NCBI GenBank assembly: GCA_047974745.1
Contig: JBKECO010000021.1
Span: forward strand, 1 to 64,000
DNA: 64,000 bases
From: JBKECO01 sp047974745
GTDB taxonomy: Bacteria > Bacillota > Clostridia > Lachnospirales > Lachnospiraceae
Reading direction: 5' to 3'
Shown: one piece after another, positions 41,201-50,620 of the stretch
Position numbering within the stretch: the first letter of the stretch is position 1
How the letters are laid out: every line of letters starts with the position of its first letter
Position numbers and translations under genes: made by a program
Notes under the pieces: generated by a model
Database searches by the model: none
What the model was told of the DNA's origin: nothing
The model's input: the letters and a program-made list of their open reading frames with translations, nothing else

Positions 41201-42678
41201 TATTTTTTGAACATGCGATTGAAATAAAATGGATCCGATATTCCTACATATTCTGCAGCTTCTTTGATTAACGTGTTAGGTCGAACGATCAGGCTGGCAG
41301 CCTGTTCCATCTTTATGCGGTTGATATACTGAATGACACTGATTCCGGTATCTTCTTTGAATATGCGGCATAAGTACTTTTCGCTAAGAGAAACATGGGT
41401 TGCAATATCTGTAAGTGTTAATTTTTTTCTAAAATTTGCATTTATAAAATGAATACAGGTGTCAGTTTCTCTTCGATAATGTGTGTAGCTTTTTTTTAAA
41501 AGCAGAGTCAGGGAATCAGAGTATTCGCACAGAAGATGAAATAGCTCAGATGCATCTAAAGTTAATGAAATTCGATCTTCAATATCATTTAGTTGCTCAA
41601 TTTTATTTTTTAGCTGAAAGATCTCTAGATAATTGATTACTTTGAATATATATTTTTTTAAAAGATCTGGATGAACCATATGTTCTGCACAGTATGTAAT
41701 CAGGGTCTCGAACATTTGATAAGCACATTCACTCTCAGAGGAGATAACGTGCTTCCAGATTCTTTCTGCAAATGTACGATAGTCCAAATATGGAATACGA
41801 TTCTGCAATTGAATTTTCTGAGCATTATAAGCACCAGAATGCTGGTAAAATGAATATTTCATTTTGTTAGTCAAAATCTGGAATGCGATTCCTGCAGTTT
41901 TATAATCCGTGATTTCCTCACTGTATAGTAAAAATAATTCAATAAGCAAAAATTGTTCCAGATACGAATGAATTCTTGATACCAGACTTTTTAGATCCAG
42001 ATGATTATCGGTAAGAGACTGTTTTTTTAAGATGATTAGTAATTTGTCAGATTCCAGTGAAAGAATAAGATCTTTGTGTATGAGATTGGACACTTCGACC
42101 AGAGTGTTTTGTATATCACCATAGGATTTCAAACTGCAGGTCGCATTTGCTTTCGTATTTTGCCACTTGAGGATTACGAGATAAAAAGAGTGTATATGTT
42201 CAAAATATGCTCGGTTATCCTCTGTGATAGAGCTATTGAATAATAAGTTCTGCCAGTCCACAGGATGGAGTTCTTGCTCAATGGCAGCACTGTGCTCTGA
42301 GAGCAAAGACTTCACACATGACGCAAGCTGGCTTATTAGTTCGTCCGGACGTAGATTGATTTTCAGGAGATAATCATGGGCACCGAGCTTGAGAGCTTTT
42401 CGCACATTTTCATAATCACTATAATTGCTCAGAATAAGAATACGACAATCAAAATGATTTTGTACAAGCTCCTGAATCAACTCAATGCCGTCCATTACTG
42501 GCATTTTAAGATCTGTGATAATAATATGAGGCCTTTGCAGTGAGATCTGTTCAAGGGCTTCTTTTCCATTTGCAGCTGTTCCGCATATGTAATAGCCATG
42601 GGATTCCCAATCGATGATCTGGCGCAGTGCAATTTTGACGAGAGGTTCATCGTCGACAATCATTACTTTATACATCAA
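41152..42678 (-). CDS. YesN-type response regulator, locus B
   Basis: 508 residues. Receiver domain (KVMIVDDEPLVKIALRQII, phospho-Asp in IIITDLKMPVMDG, Lys in DYLLKINLRP) and C-terminal AraC-type HTH (KLTLTDIATHVSLSEKYLCR, LIKEAAEYVGISDPFYFNRM, FKKYYGVSPSEY). Lies 25 bases after the cognate kinase gene. It likely activates the divergent binding-protein operon from 44722 on. The last 49 bases overlap the 3' end of sulfatase A, so the two mRNAs are complementary there. Confidence 0.92.
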   Translation of the reverse strand: MMYKVMIVDDEPLVKIALRQIIDWESHGYYICGTAANGKEALEQISLQRPHIIITDLKMPVMDGIELIQELVQNHFDCRILILSNYSDYENVRKALKLGAHDYLLKINLRPDELISQLASCVKSLLSEHSAAIEQELHPVDWQNLLFNSSITEDNRAYFEHIHSFYLVILKWQNTKANATCSLKSYGDIQNTLVEVSNLIHKDLILSLESDKLLIILKKQSLTDNHLDLKSLVSRIHSYLEQFLLIELFLLYSEEITDYKTAGIAFQILTNKMKYSFYQHSGAYNAQKIQLQNRIPYLDYRTFAERIWKHVISSESECAYQMFETLITYCAEHMVHPDLLKKYIFKVINYLEIFQLKNKIEQLNDIEDRISLTLDASELFHLLCEYSDSLTLLLKKSYTHYRRETDTCIHFINANFRKKLTLTDIATHVSLSEKYLCRIFKEDTGISVIQYINRIKMEQAASLIVRPNTLIKEAAEYVGISDPFYFNRMFKKYYGVSPSEYVKQNSSQ

Positions 42679-42703
42679 TACCTCTTTCCTTCATTGAATT
42701 TCC

Positions 42704-44434
42704 TCATACAGGAATTCTTATCTTACATCTTGTTCCTTGTCCTGGTTGACTATACAAATAGAATTCTGCAGAGTCTCCATAAAGGAACTCAAGTCTTTTT
42801 TTAATATTGTTCACACCTATATGGCAGGAGTCAATATCCTCCTGAACCATATAGTGTTCTATATCGAATCCTTTTCCGTCATCTGAAATTTCGATTGTTA
42901 AATGTGACGCTGTAACATAAGCAGAGACGGTAATATTGATAATACGTCCATCCTTATAGGTTCCATGTTCAATGCAGTTTTCTACAATTGGCTGAAGGAT
43001 GAATCTTGGGACGGAAACAGTAGCGGATTCAGGCGTTATATGGGATGTATAATTAAATTTCTCCATGAATCTGACTTTTTGAATGGAAATGTAGTGATCT
43101 AAATTAGTAACCTCTTCTCCAAGTGTCATATGAGAATTCTGATTCAATAATGTGCTTCGCAAAATTTCTGAAAGAGCCAAACTCATGGAATCGAGCATAG
43201 GAAGGTGATTAATAATAGCAATCCAGCGAAAGGTACTTAGTGTATTGAACAGAAAATGAGGATTTATTTGATATTGCAGCATTCGCAGCTCAGCTAATCT
43301 TGCTTTTTCCATATTTTTTTGCTGTTCAACCAGCGATAACTGGAGTCGAGTCAACATGGTATCAATATTATCTGAAAGAAAACGCAGCTCATCCTGACCA
43401 TGATCAGCGATGCGAAGTTCGAGATTCCCACTCTGAATTTTTTGGCAGGAGTGAACCACATGACGGATTGGATCAAAAATACTTTGATAGATCAGAGAAC
43501 TGACGACCAGACTGAAAATAATGAGTATGATCACCATGAGGAAAATATTCCATAAAAGATGATTCAACTCTGACTGTATATAGGAATCAGGGATTAAGGT
43601 CAGTGAGTAACCCTGTGTTTCCTTGTTTTGCTGAAATGTGGTGACGAAATTGTCGCCTCCGGAGCTGAAAGTAAAATTTTGAATCATTTCAGGAAAAAGA
43701 GTATCAGTCAGCAGTTGTTGGTCAAAGAGGGAGCCACGCTCAAAAGACTCATTGTTTGATGACATGATTCTGCCCTTATAATCCAATATCAAAATATCTG
43801 ATTTATTAAATTGTTTCTGATCTGTCAAGATCTCCTTGGTAAAAAGGGATTCATTGATCAGAAGAAGGATATAGCCTGTCTGTTGGCTGGTTTGATTGAT
43901 ATTATTTACTTTTCGCCCATAAATTATGTTTGTATTTCCCTGATAGTTCTTGATCATAGACCAATAGTCCTGAGGAGAACAATTCTTTATCTCTTCAATT
44001 GCACTTTTAATATCCGACTCAGAAATCTGTTCATATCCAGAATCGTAGCAAATAGAACCATCTGCTGTGAGAATCATAATATTTTGAAGATGCAGCGGAT
44101 ATACCATATCTTTCTCTGTCAGATTTCTTATGCTGACTACAAAATCTTCCTTTTCATTTTCGGAAAGATCAGAATATTGTAAGAGTGTATCCTGAACAAA
44201 GGGGTGCACATAAAGATGATCCATGAAATACTGATAGCGATTTAAACTGATTGAGATATTTTTATTCACTAAGATCAGTGATGTAATATTCGCATCCAGT
44301 AGTTTCTGGTGAATAGAAGCGGAATATACCTTGTAGGAATAGATCGAAAAAATAGAAACCGGAAGGATTCCAACAATTAGAAAAGTTATGATGAGTCGGT
44401 ACTGGATTTTGAATTTTCTGATAAAATCGAACAT
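42704..44434 (-). CDS. YesM-type sensor histidine kinase, locus B
   Basis: About 576 residues: membrane helix (YRLIITFLIVGILPVSIFSIY), outside domain of ~250 residues, second helix (LLWNIFLMVIILIIFSLVVSSLIY), HAMP, and a kinase domain with LQYQINPHFLFNTL (phospho-His), PIVENCIEHG and ISDDGKGFD. First gene of a minus-strand pair with the YesN-type regulator and divergent from the binding-protein operon. Start codon uncertain: ATG 44434, 44446 or 44455 are in phase. A 16-bp dyad lies in the shared upstream region. Confidence 0.88.
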   Translation of the reverse strand: MFDFIRKFKIQYRLIITFLIVGILPVSIFSIYSYKVYSASIHQKLLDANITSLILVNKNISISLNRYQYFMDHLYVHPFVQDTLLQYSDLSENEKEDFVVSIRNLTEKDMVYPLHLQNIMILTADGSICYDSGYEQISESDIKSAIEEIKNCSPQDYWSMIKNYQGNTNIIYGRKVNNINQTSQQTGYILLLINESLFTKEILTDQKQFNKSDILILDYKGRIMSSNNESFERGSLFDQQLLTDTLFPEMIQNFTFSSGGDNFVTTFQQNKETQGYSLTLIPDSYIQSELNHLLWNIFLMVIILIIFSLVVSSLIYQSIFDPIRHVVHSCQKIQSGNLELRIADHGQDELRFLSDNIDTMLTRLQLSLVEQQKNMEKARLAELRMLQYQINPHFLFNTLSTFRWIAIINHLPMLDSMSLALSEILRSTLLNQNSHMTLGEEVTNLDHYISIQKVRFMEKFNYTSHITPESATVSVPRFILQPIVENCIEHGTYKDGRIINITVSAYVTASHLTIEISDDGKGFDIEHYMVQEDIDSCHIGVNNIKKRLEFLYGDSAEFYLYSQPGQGTRCKIRIPV

Positions 44435-44553
44435 AGTAATAAACATCTTTCTCAATTGGATGAAGAGGGAGTTGATGCATAAATTTTATGACGCAAGTAT
44501 AACAGATAGAATTAAGGTTGTCAAAATTGAATTTATAAAAAATGCTGAATTTG

Positions 44554-44593
44554 ACATGGACAATATTCATGTTTAAGTGAATATTGTCCATGT
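44554..44593. promoter_or_regulatory. Perfect 16-bp-arm inverted repeat in divergent promoter region
   Basis: ACATGGACAATATTCA at 44554-44569 and its exact complement at 44578-44593, with an 8-base loop. No T-tract follows on either strand, so an operator or an mRNA leader hairpin fits better than a terminator. It lies between the kinase start (about 44434) and the binding-protein start (44722). Confidence 0.7.
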
Positions 44594-44721
44594 TAAAACG
44601 GTAAGTGGAATCATCTCGAGAATAATGTGCATAGCAATCACAAGATTGTGCATGTATATTTTGCGCTTTTGCTAGTACTATTATTAGTATCAAATCAGCA
44701 AAATGGAGGAGGAAGTATTTC

Positions 44722-46191
44722 ATGAAAATCATGAGAAGGAAAAAAATTGCAGTTGCCGTATCGATGCTAATGTGCATAAGCTTATTGACTGGGTGTGGCT
44801 CGACTTCAACGGGGGAAACAGAAACGACTGACACAGTAAGCGAAACGGTTGAAGCGACTGAGGCGGATTCGGAGACAATAGCAGCAGAAGAAAATGAATC
44901 AGAGGCTGTAATCAGTGGTGAACTAAATATCGCAGTATTTCAAGGGGGATACGGAGCAGATTACTGGTATGAAGTGATTGAGATGTTTGAGGAAAAATAT
45001 CCAGAGGTAACTGTGGAAATGACCATCAGTCCACAGGTCGGTGAAATGATCAAGCCTCAAGTTGTTGCTGGAAATGTTCCTGACTTTTTGTCACTGAACG
45101 CAAGTGAATCCAGTGGGGTCGTAGATTCACTTTTAAAAGAAAAGGGTCTCATGGATCTAACAGATTTATTCGAAGAAACCATTGATGGACAGACAGAACC
45201 GTTAAAGGATATGTTTATTCCCGGAATCATTGGAAGCAATGTGACCTCGCCCTTCGGTGATGGAAAAATCTATCTAGCGCCTTTCAACAGCGGTCCCATG
45301 GGACTTGTATATAATAAAACGTTATTTGATGAGAGAGGCTGGGAGATACCAAAGACTTGGGATGAGTTCCTGGCGTTAGGTGAGATCGTAAAAAATGATA
45401 CTTACATGATCGATGGGACGGAAGTGACAGGCAGGGCACTTTTAGCTTATCAGGGGATACATCCTCAATATATGAGAAGCTTCTTGTTCCCAGCGGTAGC
45501 CCAGAAAAATGGTTTAGAATCACTTACTGCATTTTCAAATTATGAAGCGGGATCTGTTAACACCCCAGAAGCTGCGGCATATCTGAATTATTTGCCGCAA
45601 ATTGCGTCTAGTGGATATTTAATGGAAGGCACTGTAGCATTAAACCATACACAGGCACAGACAGATATGATGCTGGGGAAGGCAGTATTCATTCCATGCG
45701 GTGTGTGGATTGAGAATGAAATGAAAGATGCACCAAGAGAAGAAGGGTTTGAATTTGGGATGATGGCAATGCCCGTCATGGAAGAAGGGGATACACAGTA
45801 TGTTGCGACTAGCTATGAGCAGTTTTCGATTCCAGTGAATGCAAAGAATCCAGAAGCAGCGAAAGAGTTTTTAAAATTCCTGTATTCGGATGAGTCCATC
45901 AAATCTTTTGCAAAGTATTCGAATACGGTTTATGCCCGCAAAGATGCAAAAGAAGTATGTGCGGAATATTTATCACCGGGCATGTACAATATGCTCGCAT
46001 CCTTAGATAATGCAACAGCACTGCCAACTGCCATGGCTTCCTTACCCCAGGGATGCAAAATAGAGTTAAATAAAACGCTTTATCATAATCATTTCACAGA
46101 AGTGATCAATGGAGAAATGAGTGTGGAAAGCTGGCTGGACAGTATTGAAACAGATTTTGCACAAATTCGTGCCGATCGAGAAAATGAGTAG
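44722..46191 (+). CDS. Extracellular sugar-binding lipoprotein, locus B
   Basis: 489 residues with a lipoprotein signal (KIAVAVSMLMCISLLTGCGS), then a Thr/Glu-rich linker of ~45 residues rich in ETETTDT and EATEADSE. The binding-protein fold reads LNIAVFQGGYGADYWYEVIE, PFNSGPMGLVYNKTLFDERG and GKAVFIPCGVWIENEM. AGGAGGA precedes ATG 44722. Delivers an oligosaccharide to the two permeases encoded next, from which it is separated by a strong hairpin. Longer than its counterpart in locus A, so the ligand probably differs. Confidence 0.9.
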   Translation: MKIMRRKKIAVAVSMLMCISLLTGCGSTSTGETETTDTVSETVEATEADSETIAAEENESEAVISGELNIAVFQGGYGADYWYEVIEMFEEKYPEVTVEMTISPQVGEMIKPQVVAGNVPDFLSLNASESSGVVDSLLKEKGLMDLTDLFEETIDGQTEPLKDMFIPGIIGSNVTSPFGDGKIYLAPFNSGPMGLVYNKTLFDERGWEIPKTWDEFLALGEIVKNDTYMIDGTEVTGRALLAYQGIHPQYMRSFLFPAVAQKNGLESLTAFSNYEAGSVNTPEAAAYLNYLPQIASSGYLMEGTVALNHTQAQTDMMLGKAVFIPCGVWIENEMKDAPREEGFEFGMMAMPVMEEGDTQYVATSYEQFSIPVNAKNPEAAKEFLKFLYSDESIKSFAKYSNTVYARKDAKEVCAEYLSPGMYNMLASLDNATALPTAMASLPQGCKIELNKTLYHNHFTEVINGEMSVESWLDSIETDFAQIRADRENE

Positions 46192-46201
46192 ACAGATGTT
46201 G

Positions 46202-46233
46202 GAAATGCAGTCAATCAGTATTGACTGCATTTC
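46202..46233 (+). terminator. Intra-operon hairpin after binding-protein gene
   Basis: Perfect 13-bp stem (GAAATGCAGTCAA/TTGACTGCATTTC) with a TCAGTA loop between the binding-protein and permease genes. The T-tract is poor, so mRNA 3'-end protection is as likely as termination. Confidence 0.75.
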
Positions 46234-46264
46234 TTCCATAAAACGATAAAAAAGAGGGGACTAA

Positions 46265-47140
46265 ATGAAAACACAAAAGAGCAGAAAAAAACTGCCATAT
46301 GCATTCATCACCGCATCCATTCTTCCGACTTGTATACTAACAGGACTTTTTATAATTGCACCTACGGTTCAGGTGTTTTTACTTTCTTTTACAGACAGTA
46401 CCGGAATCAGCAATCAATATCAGTTTGTCGGTATAGAAAATTATACATATATGATGAAAGATAAACTTTTTCTTCAGGCGTTGGGAAATAGCTTGAAATT
46501 AATGCTTGTCGTGCCGATTGTTACCATTACCTTTGCATTGATACTGGCATTTATCCTCACCCAGTCTAAATTAAAAGAGAAGGCCTTTTACAGGATGATA
46601 TTCTTCTTTCCAAGTATTGTTTCATTAACCGTAATTGGTATTATCTTTTCGTTTATGTTCCATCCTACAATGGGTACCATTAACCAGATTCTAGGAACTG
46701 CAATTCCATGGCTTGGAAATTCTAAGACAGCCTTGTGGTGCATCGCAGCAACATTAATATGGCAGTCGACTGGGTATTACATGGTCATGCATATTGCTGC
46801 AATCGACGGAATATCTCCTGCGATTTATGAATCTGCCACGATTGACGGAGCATCACAATTTAATAAAATGATCTTTATTGTCCTGCCCCTTTTACGAAAT
46901 ATCATCGGTGTGACATTTATACTTTCATTATCTGGAACCATGGTCTTAAGCTATATTTTGTCAGATATTATGACAAGTGGAGGCCCATCTGGCAGCTCCA
47001 CGGTTCTTTTGCAGTATATGTACAGTCAGGCCTTTTCCAACTCTAATTTTGGCTATGCCATGGCGATTGCAGCATTTATTATGTTTCTTTCCATCATACT
47101 TTCATTGATATCCAGAAAAATTACTGAAGAAAAAGAGTAG
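46265..47140 (+). CDS. Sugar ABC permease, MalF-like, locus B
   Basis: 291 residues, six membrane segments (FITASILPTCILTGLFIIAP first), EAA loop IYESATIDGASQFNKMIFIVLPLL, and SGGPSGSSTVLLQYMY near the end. AGAGGGG precedes ATG 46265. Forms the channel with the next permease; the ATPase must be supplied from outside the locus. Confidence 0.92.
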   Translation: MKTQKSRKKLPYAFITASILPTCILTGLFIIAPTVQVFLLSFTDSTGISNQYQFVGIENYTYMMKDKLFLQALGNSLKLMLVVPIVTITFALILAFILTQSKLKEKAFYRMIFFFPSIVSLTVIGIIFSFMFHPTMGTINQILGTAIPWLGNSKTALWCIAATLIWQSTGYYMVMHIAAIDGISPAIYESATIDGASQFNKMIFIVLPLLRNIIGVTFILSLSGTMVLSYILSDIMTSGGPSGSSTVLLQYMYSQAFSNSNFGYAMAIAAFIMFLSIILSLISRKITEEKE

Positions 47141-47153
47141 AGGTGTAACGTAT

Positions 47154-47999
47154 ATGAAGCTTGAACAATATAAATATAAAATCGCAACATGGATATGCAG
47201 AATTGTTATGATACTTGTAACGATCATTTTTTTATACCCAATCTTTTGGAATGTTCTGTCTTCCTTTAAAACAAATACGGAATTTATGCTCAATCCATAT
47301 GCATTGCCAACAGCCTTACATTTTGAAAACTATGTCCGTGCATTTCAAAAAGCGAATGTGGATGTTTATTTCATGAACTCAGTTTTTATAGTTGTGGCAT
47401 CGACAGTTATTTCAGTTTTATTTGTAATACCTTCTTCCTATGTACTTGGCAGATATCAGTTTTTTGGTGCAGGAGTGATTTTAAATATTTTTATGGCGTG
47501 CCTGTTCATCCATGCATCCTATATTATGATTCCCTTATTTCTTATTTTGAACAAAGCAAATGCAACGGATAATCTGGCGGCACTTTCATTGCTTTATGCG
47601 GTTCTACGGTTTCCCTTTTCTATTTTTTTTCTTACTGGCTTTATGAAAGCGATTCCACATGAGTATGAGGAAGCAGCGAGGATTGATGGATGCTCAAATA
47701 TACGAATACTCATCAGTGTCATTGTTCCTCTTGCAAAACCTGGAATTGCAACCGTGATGATGCTTGGAGCACTCTACTATTGGAATGAATATCCGCTGGC
47801 TATGGTGCTGCTTACATCAGATCATAAGAAAACACTGCCCTTAGGCTTGGCTAATCTTTTCGAAGTGCAGCAGTATGCGACGGACTGGAGCGCACTTTTT
47901 GCCGCACTTGTAATTGTTCTGATTCCAACCCTGCTGATCTATCTTATCGGTCAGAAGTATTTACTGACAGGCGTAAATGTGGGAGGAATTAAGGGATGA
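47154..47999 (+). CDS. Sugar ABC permease, MalG-like, locus B
   Basis: 281 residues with six membrane segments (IVMILVTIIFLYPIFWNVLSS first) and the EAA loop YEEAARIDGCSNIRILISVIVPLA; the end YLLTGVNVGGIKG is the usual MalG-type tail. GAGGTGT lies ahead of ATG 47154. Overlaps the glycosidase gene by four bases (ATGA). Confidence 0.92.
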   Translation: MKLEQYKYKIATWICRIVMILVTIIFLYPIFWNVLSSFKTNTEFMLNPYALPTALHFENYVRAFQKANVDVYFMNSVFIVVASTVISVLFVIPSSYVLGRYQFFGAGVILNIFMACLFIHASYIMIPLFLILNKANATDNLAALSLLYAVLRFPFSIFFLTGFMKAIPHEYEEAARIDGCSNIRILISVIVPLAKPGIATVMMLGALYYWNEYPLAMVLLTSDHKKTLPLGLANLFEVQQYATDWSALFAALVIVLIPTLLIYLIGQKYLLTGVNVGGIKG

Positions 48000-48973
48000 G
48001 CATAGAGAAGAATGAATGGTTATTTGAAAAGGTCGGTAAAAATCAAATTTTTGAAAGGGAAGGCTGGTTTATTTGGGGAGGCAGTGTCTGTAAAGAGGAG
48101 GATACTTACTACCTGATTGTTTCCGCCTGGGAAAAAAAATATGGTTTCACAGGATGGGTATGTCATTCGACCGTTTTGCTCGCAGCTGCTGAAAAGCCTG
48201 AGGGACCTTTCCGTTTTATCAGGGAAATGGAGGAACTAAAGCAACAGAATTGGTCGAATGAGGTGTTACATAATCCGACCATACACAGGATAGGTCAAAC
48301 ATATTATTTGTTTTATGTAGGTACAAATGGAGTAACTGGTAAACAGAATTTTGATCAGAACCACTTGCATGAAAAATACAGATATAATCAGAAAATTGGT
48401 GTTGCATCCGGGACAACATTATTGGAAAAACTAATACCATATGAGCACAATCCAATTCTGGAGCCTTCAAATGAAAGCTGGGATAACACGTATGTGACCA
48501 ATCCGAGTGTACTTGTTAAGAATAACGAAATTATTTTAGTATATAAATCCTTGATTAAAGAGGAGTTGCCTGAAATTGTTATGAAATTAGGTGTGGCAAA
48601 ATCAAATTCTCCACTTGGACCCTATCAGCGAATCTTTGACAGACCGGTCATTGATGAGAATATAGAGGATCCGTATCTCTGGGAGCAAAATGGAACCTAT
48701 TACATGTTGGTGAAGGATATGACAGGAACATTAGCTGGTCAGCCAAATGAAACGGTTCTGTATCAGTCGAAAGATGGAATTTCTTGGGATCAGAATTGCA
48801 TCAGAGCATTTGGTACGGATATCTGCTGGGAAGATGGTACTCGAAACTATTCCAATGTTGAGCGTCCTCAGCTTTATATCGAACATGGTGTCCCAAAGTG
48901 CTTATACAATGCAGTGGGAGATCTCCCGGAAAGGAGTTTCCATCTCTCAAGGAGGCTGCGATATGAAGAATAA
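47996..48973 (+). CDS. Five-bladed beta-propeller glycosidase-like protein (GH43/GH117-like)
   Basis: 325 residues, no signal peptide. Repeated propeller strands are visible: WFIWGGSVCKEEDTYYLIVS, LHNPTIHRIGQTYYLFYVGT, NPSVLVKNNEIILVYK, and EDPYLWEQNGTYYMLVKD. This pattern fits glycosidases of the GH43/GH32/GH117 fold; the family cannot be fixed by eye. The acidic residues in NPTI/EDPYLW positions are candidates for catalysis. It is between the permeases and a sulfatase, so it should act in the cytoplasm on the imported sulfated oligosaccharide. It overlaps the sulfatase start by 11 bases. Confidence 0.75.
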   Translation: MSIEKNEWLFEKVGKNQIFEREGWFIWGGSVCKEEDTYYLIVSAWEKKYGFTGWVCHSTVLLAAAEKPEGPFRFIREMEELKQQNWSNEVLHNPTIHRIGQTYYLFYVGTNGVTGKQNFDQNHLHEKYRYNQKIGVASGTTLLEKLIPYEHNPILEPSNESWDNTYVTNPSVLVKNNEIILVYKSLIKEELPEIVMKLGVAKSNSPLGPYQRIFDRPVIDENIEDPYLWEQNGTYYMLVKDMTGTLAGQPNETVLYQSKDGISWDQNCIRAFGTDICWEDGTRNYSNVERPQLYIEHGVPKCLYNAVGDLPERSFHLSRRLRYEE

Positions 48974-50405
48974 CAGACCAAATATTATTCTGATCATGAC
49001 AGATCAAATGAGAGGCGACTGCCTCTCTGGTTTGGGTCATCCAGATGTAAAAACCCCGAATTTAGATACTTTGATGGCGAATGGACTCTGTTTCAAAAAT
49101 GCATATAGTGCATGCCCCTCCTGCATACCGGCGAGAGCTGGATTATTTACAGGTCTTTCACCAAAACACCATAAACGTGTGGGTTATCAAGACAGAGTGC
49201 GATTCGAATATCAGAATACACTTGCATCAGAGCTGAACAGAGCAGGATACTATACACAGGCGGTGGGGAAAATGCATGTCCATCCCCAGAGGAATAATAT
49301 GGGATTTCAAAATGTCATTCTGCATGATGGATATCTTGCTGCCAATCGGAACGTTCATCTGCCATTTTATGAAATGCAGGACGAATGTGATGATTATTTT
49401 CATTTTTTAAAATGTGAACTAGGTGCTGATGCAGATCTGGCGGACCTTGGAATTGAGAGTAACTCATGGACACAAAGGCCTTTTATGTATGAGGAAAAGT
49501 ATCATCCTACAAATTGGGTCACACACGAAGCAATTGATTTTTTGCGAAGAAGGGATACCGATTTGCCTTTCTTTCTTTTCTTGTCATATGTCAGACCACA
49601 TCCTCCCTTTGATGCACCAAGGAGCTTTTTTGATATGTATGATGAAGATGCATTGAGGAAGCCATATATTGGTTCCTGGGAGACGAGAGGGGATTTATTA
49701 GAAAAAGGTAAAATCATGAATTCAGATACCGGTCCAATTGATGAAACCATGCTAAGAAAGGCGAGAAAAGGCTACTATGCTTGTATTAGTCACCTGGACA
49801 ATCAGATTGGACGTTTTCTGATGGCACTTCACAGATATCAGCTGGAAAGCAATACATTAATGCTTTTCACCTCGGATCATGGGGAATTGTTGGGAGATCA
49901 TTATATGTATCGAAAAATAAGACCGTATCAGGGAAGTGTCCATATTCCGTTATTCCTAAGTGGACCGGACCATTTGATCGAGAGGAAAGGTTGTTGTGAT
50001 GACCTGGCAGAACTCTCTGATATCATGCCTACGATCTTATCAAAAGCCGGAGTAAAGGATTTTGACGTAATGGATGGAGAAAATCTGCTTCATACCGAAA
50101 GAGTTAAAAGAACCTATATTCATGGGGAACATTCCGCCGTTGGATTCGGAAGTCAACTTGGCAATCAGTATATCGTTACGAAAGAGGATAAATTCATCTG
50201 GTTTATGGAAAGTGGAAAAGAACAATACTTTTGTCTGGACAGGGACCCCAATGAATTAGAAAATCGCATCTGTGATCCTGCCTGCGAGGCAAGAATCAAT
50301 GAATTGAGGCAGCTGCTGATACTAGAATTAATGGATCGAGAAGAAGGGTATGTCAGCTCCTCCCAACTAATTGCTGGGCAAAGACAACGATCGATTCTCA
50401 GCTGA
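48963..50405 (+). CDS. Formylglycine-dependent sulfatase, locus B
   Basis: 480 residues, cytosolic. S1-sulfatase marks: NIILIMTDQMRGDCLSGLGH (metal Asp), YSACPSCIPARAGLFTGLSP with Cys54 as the formylglycine precursor (C-x-P-x-R), AVGKMHVHPQ, and LFTSDHGELLGDHYMYRK. AAGGAGG precedes ATG 48963, inside the glycosidase gene; a longer frame upstream has no support. The stop codon lies within a 28-bp sequence that is repeated directly 161 bases further on, so the gene end borders an inserted repeat unit. Confidence 0.93.
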   Translation: MKNNRPNIILIMTDQMRGDCLSGLGHPDVKTPNLDTLMANGLCFKNAYSACPSCIPARAGLFTGLSPKHHKRVGYQDRVRFEYQNTLASELNRAGYYTQAVGKMHVHPQRNNMGFQNVILHDGYLAANRNVHLPFYEMQDECDDYFHFLKCELGADADLADLGIESNSWTQRPFMYEEKYHPTNWVTHEAIDFLRRRDTDLPFFLFLSYVRPHPPFDAPRSFFDMYDEDALRKPYIGSWETRGDLLEKGKIMNSDTGPIDETMLRKARKGYYACISHLDNQIGRFLMALHRYQLESNTLMLFTSDHGELLGDHYMYRKIRPYQGSVHIPLFLSGPDHLIERKGCCDDLAELSDIMPTILSKAGVKDFDVMDGENLLHTERVKRTYIHGEHSAVGFGSQLGNQYIVTKEDKFIWFMESGKEQYFCLDRDPNELENRICDPACEARINELRQLLILELMDREEGYVSSSQLIAGQRQRSILS

Positions 50406-50588
50406 TGTATCGAAAACACTTTTTTATATCATAGGAAAGTGCTTCTATGATATAAAAAACGCTCCACGAGGATGCGACCGCCACAATAAGGTGGAATGCC
50501 GCTTAGCGGCCTGTGGCGGCGCGAAAAAGTGTTTCTCCCTCAAGATTGAGGGGGCAGGGGAGCTGATGTATCGAAAACACTTTTTTAT
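50400..50588. repeat. MITE-like repeat unit with 28-bp direct flanks, copy 2
   Basis: The 28 bases at 50400-50427 recur exactly at 50561-50588 (AGCTGATGTATCGAAAACAC then TTTTTTAT). Between them lies an element also found, truncated, at 15308-15387. Inverted ends are GAAAACACTTTTT (50412-50424) and AAAAAGTGTTTC (50524-50535); inside are a CATAGGA-type hairpin and a CCGCCAC/GTGGCGG stem enclosing GCCGC/GCGGC. No gene. The last part (CTCCCTCAA...GAGGGGG) plus the second flank makes a terminator-like hairpin ending in T6. Confidence 0.8.
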
Positions 50589-50616
50589 TGACAGATGAAT
50601 TTTCACATGGTAATAT
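50588..50616 (+). promoter_or_regulatory. Promoter of the Cys-leader/arylsulfotransferase operon
   Basis: TTGACA at 50588-50593, 17 bp, TAATAT at 50611-50616 (a TATAAT overlaps at 50614-50619). The geometry is the same as at cysK. The -35 box begins at the last base of the second 28-bp repeat, so the repeat unit abuts the promoter. Confidence 0.75.
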
Positions 50617-50620
50617 AATT

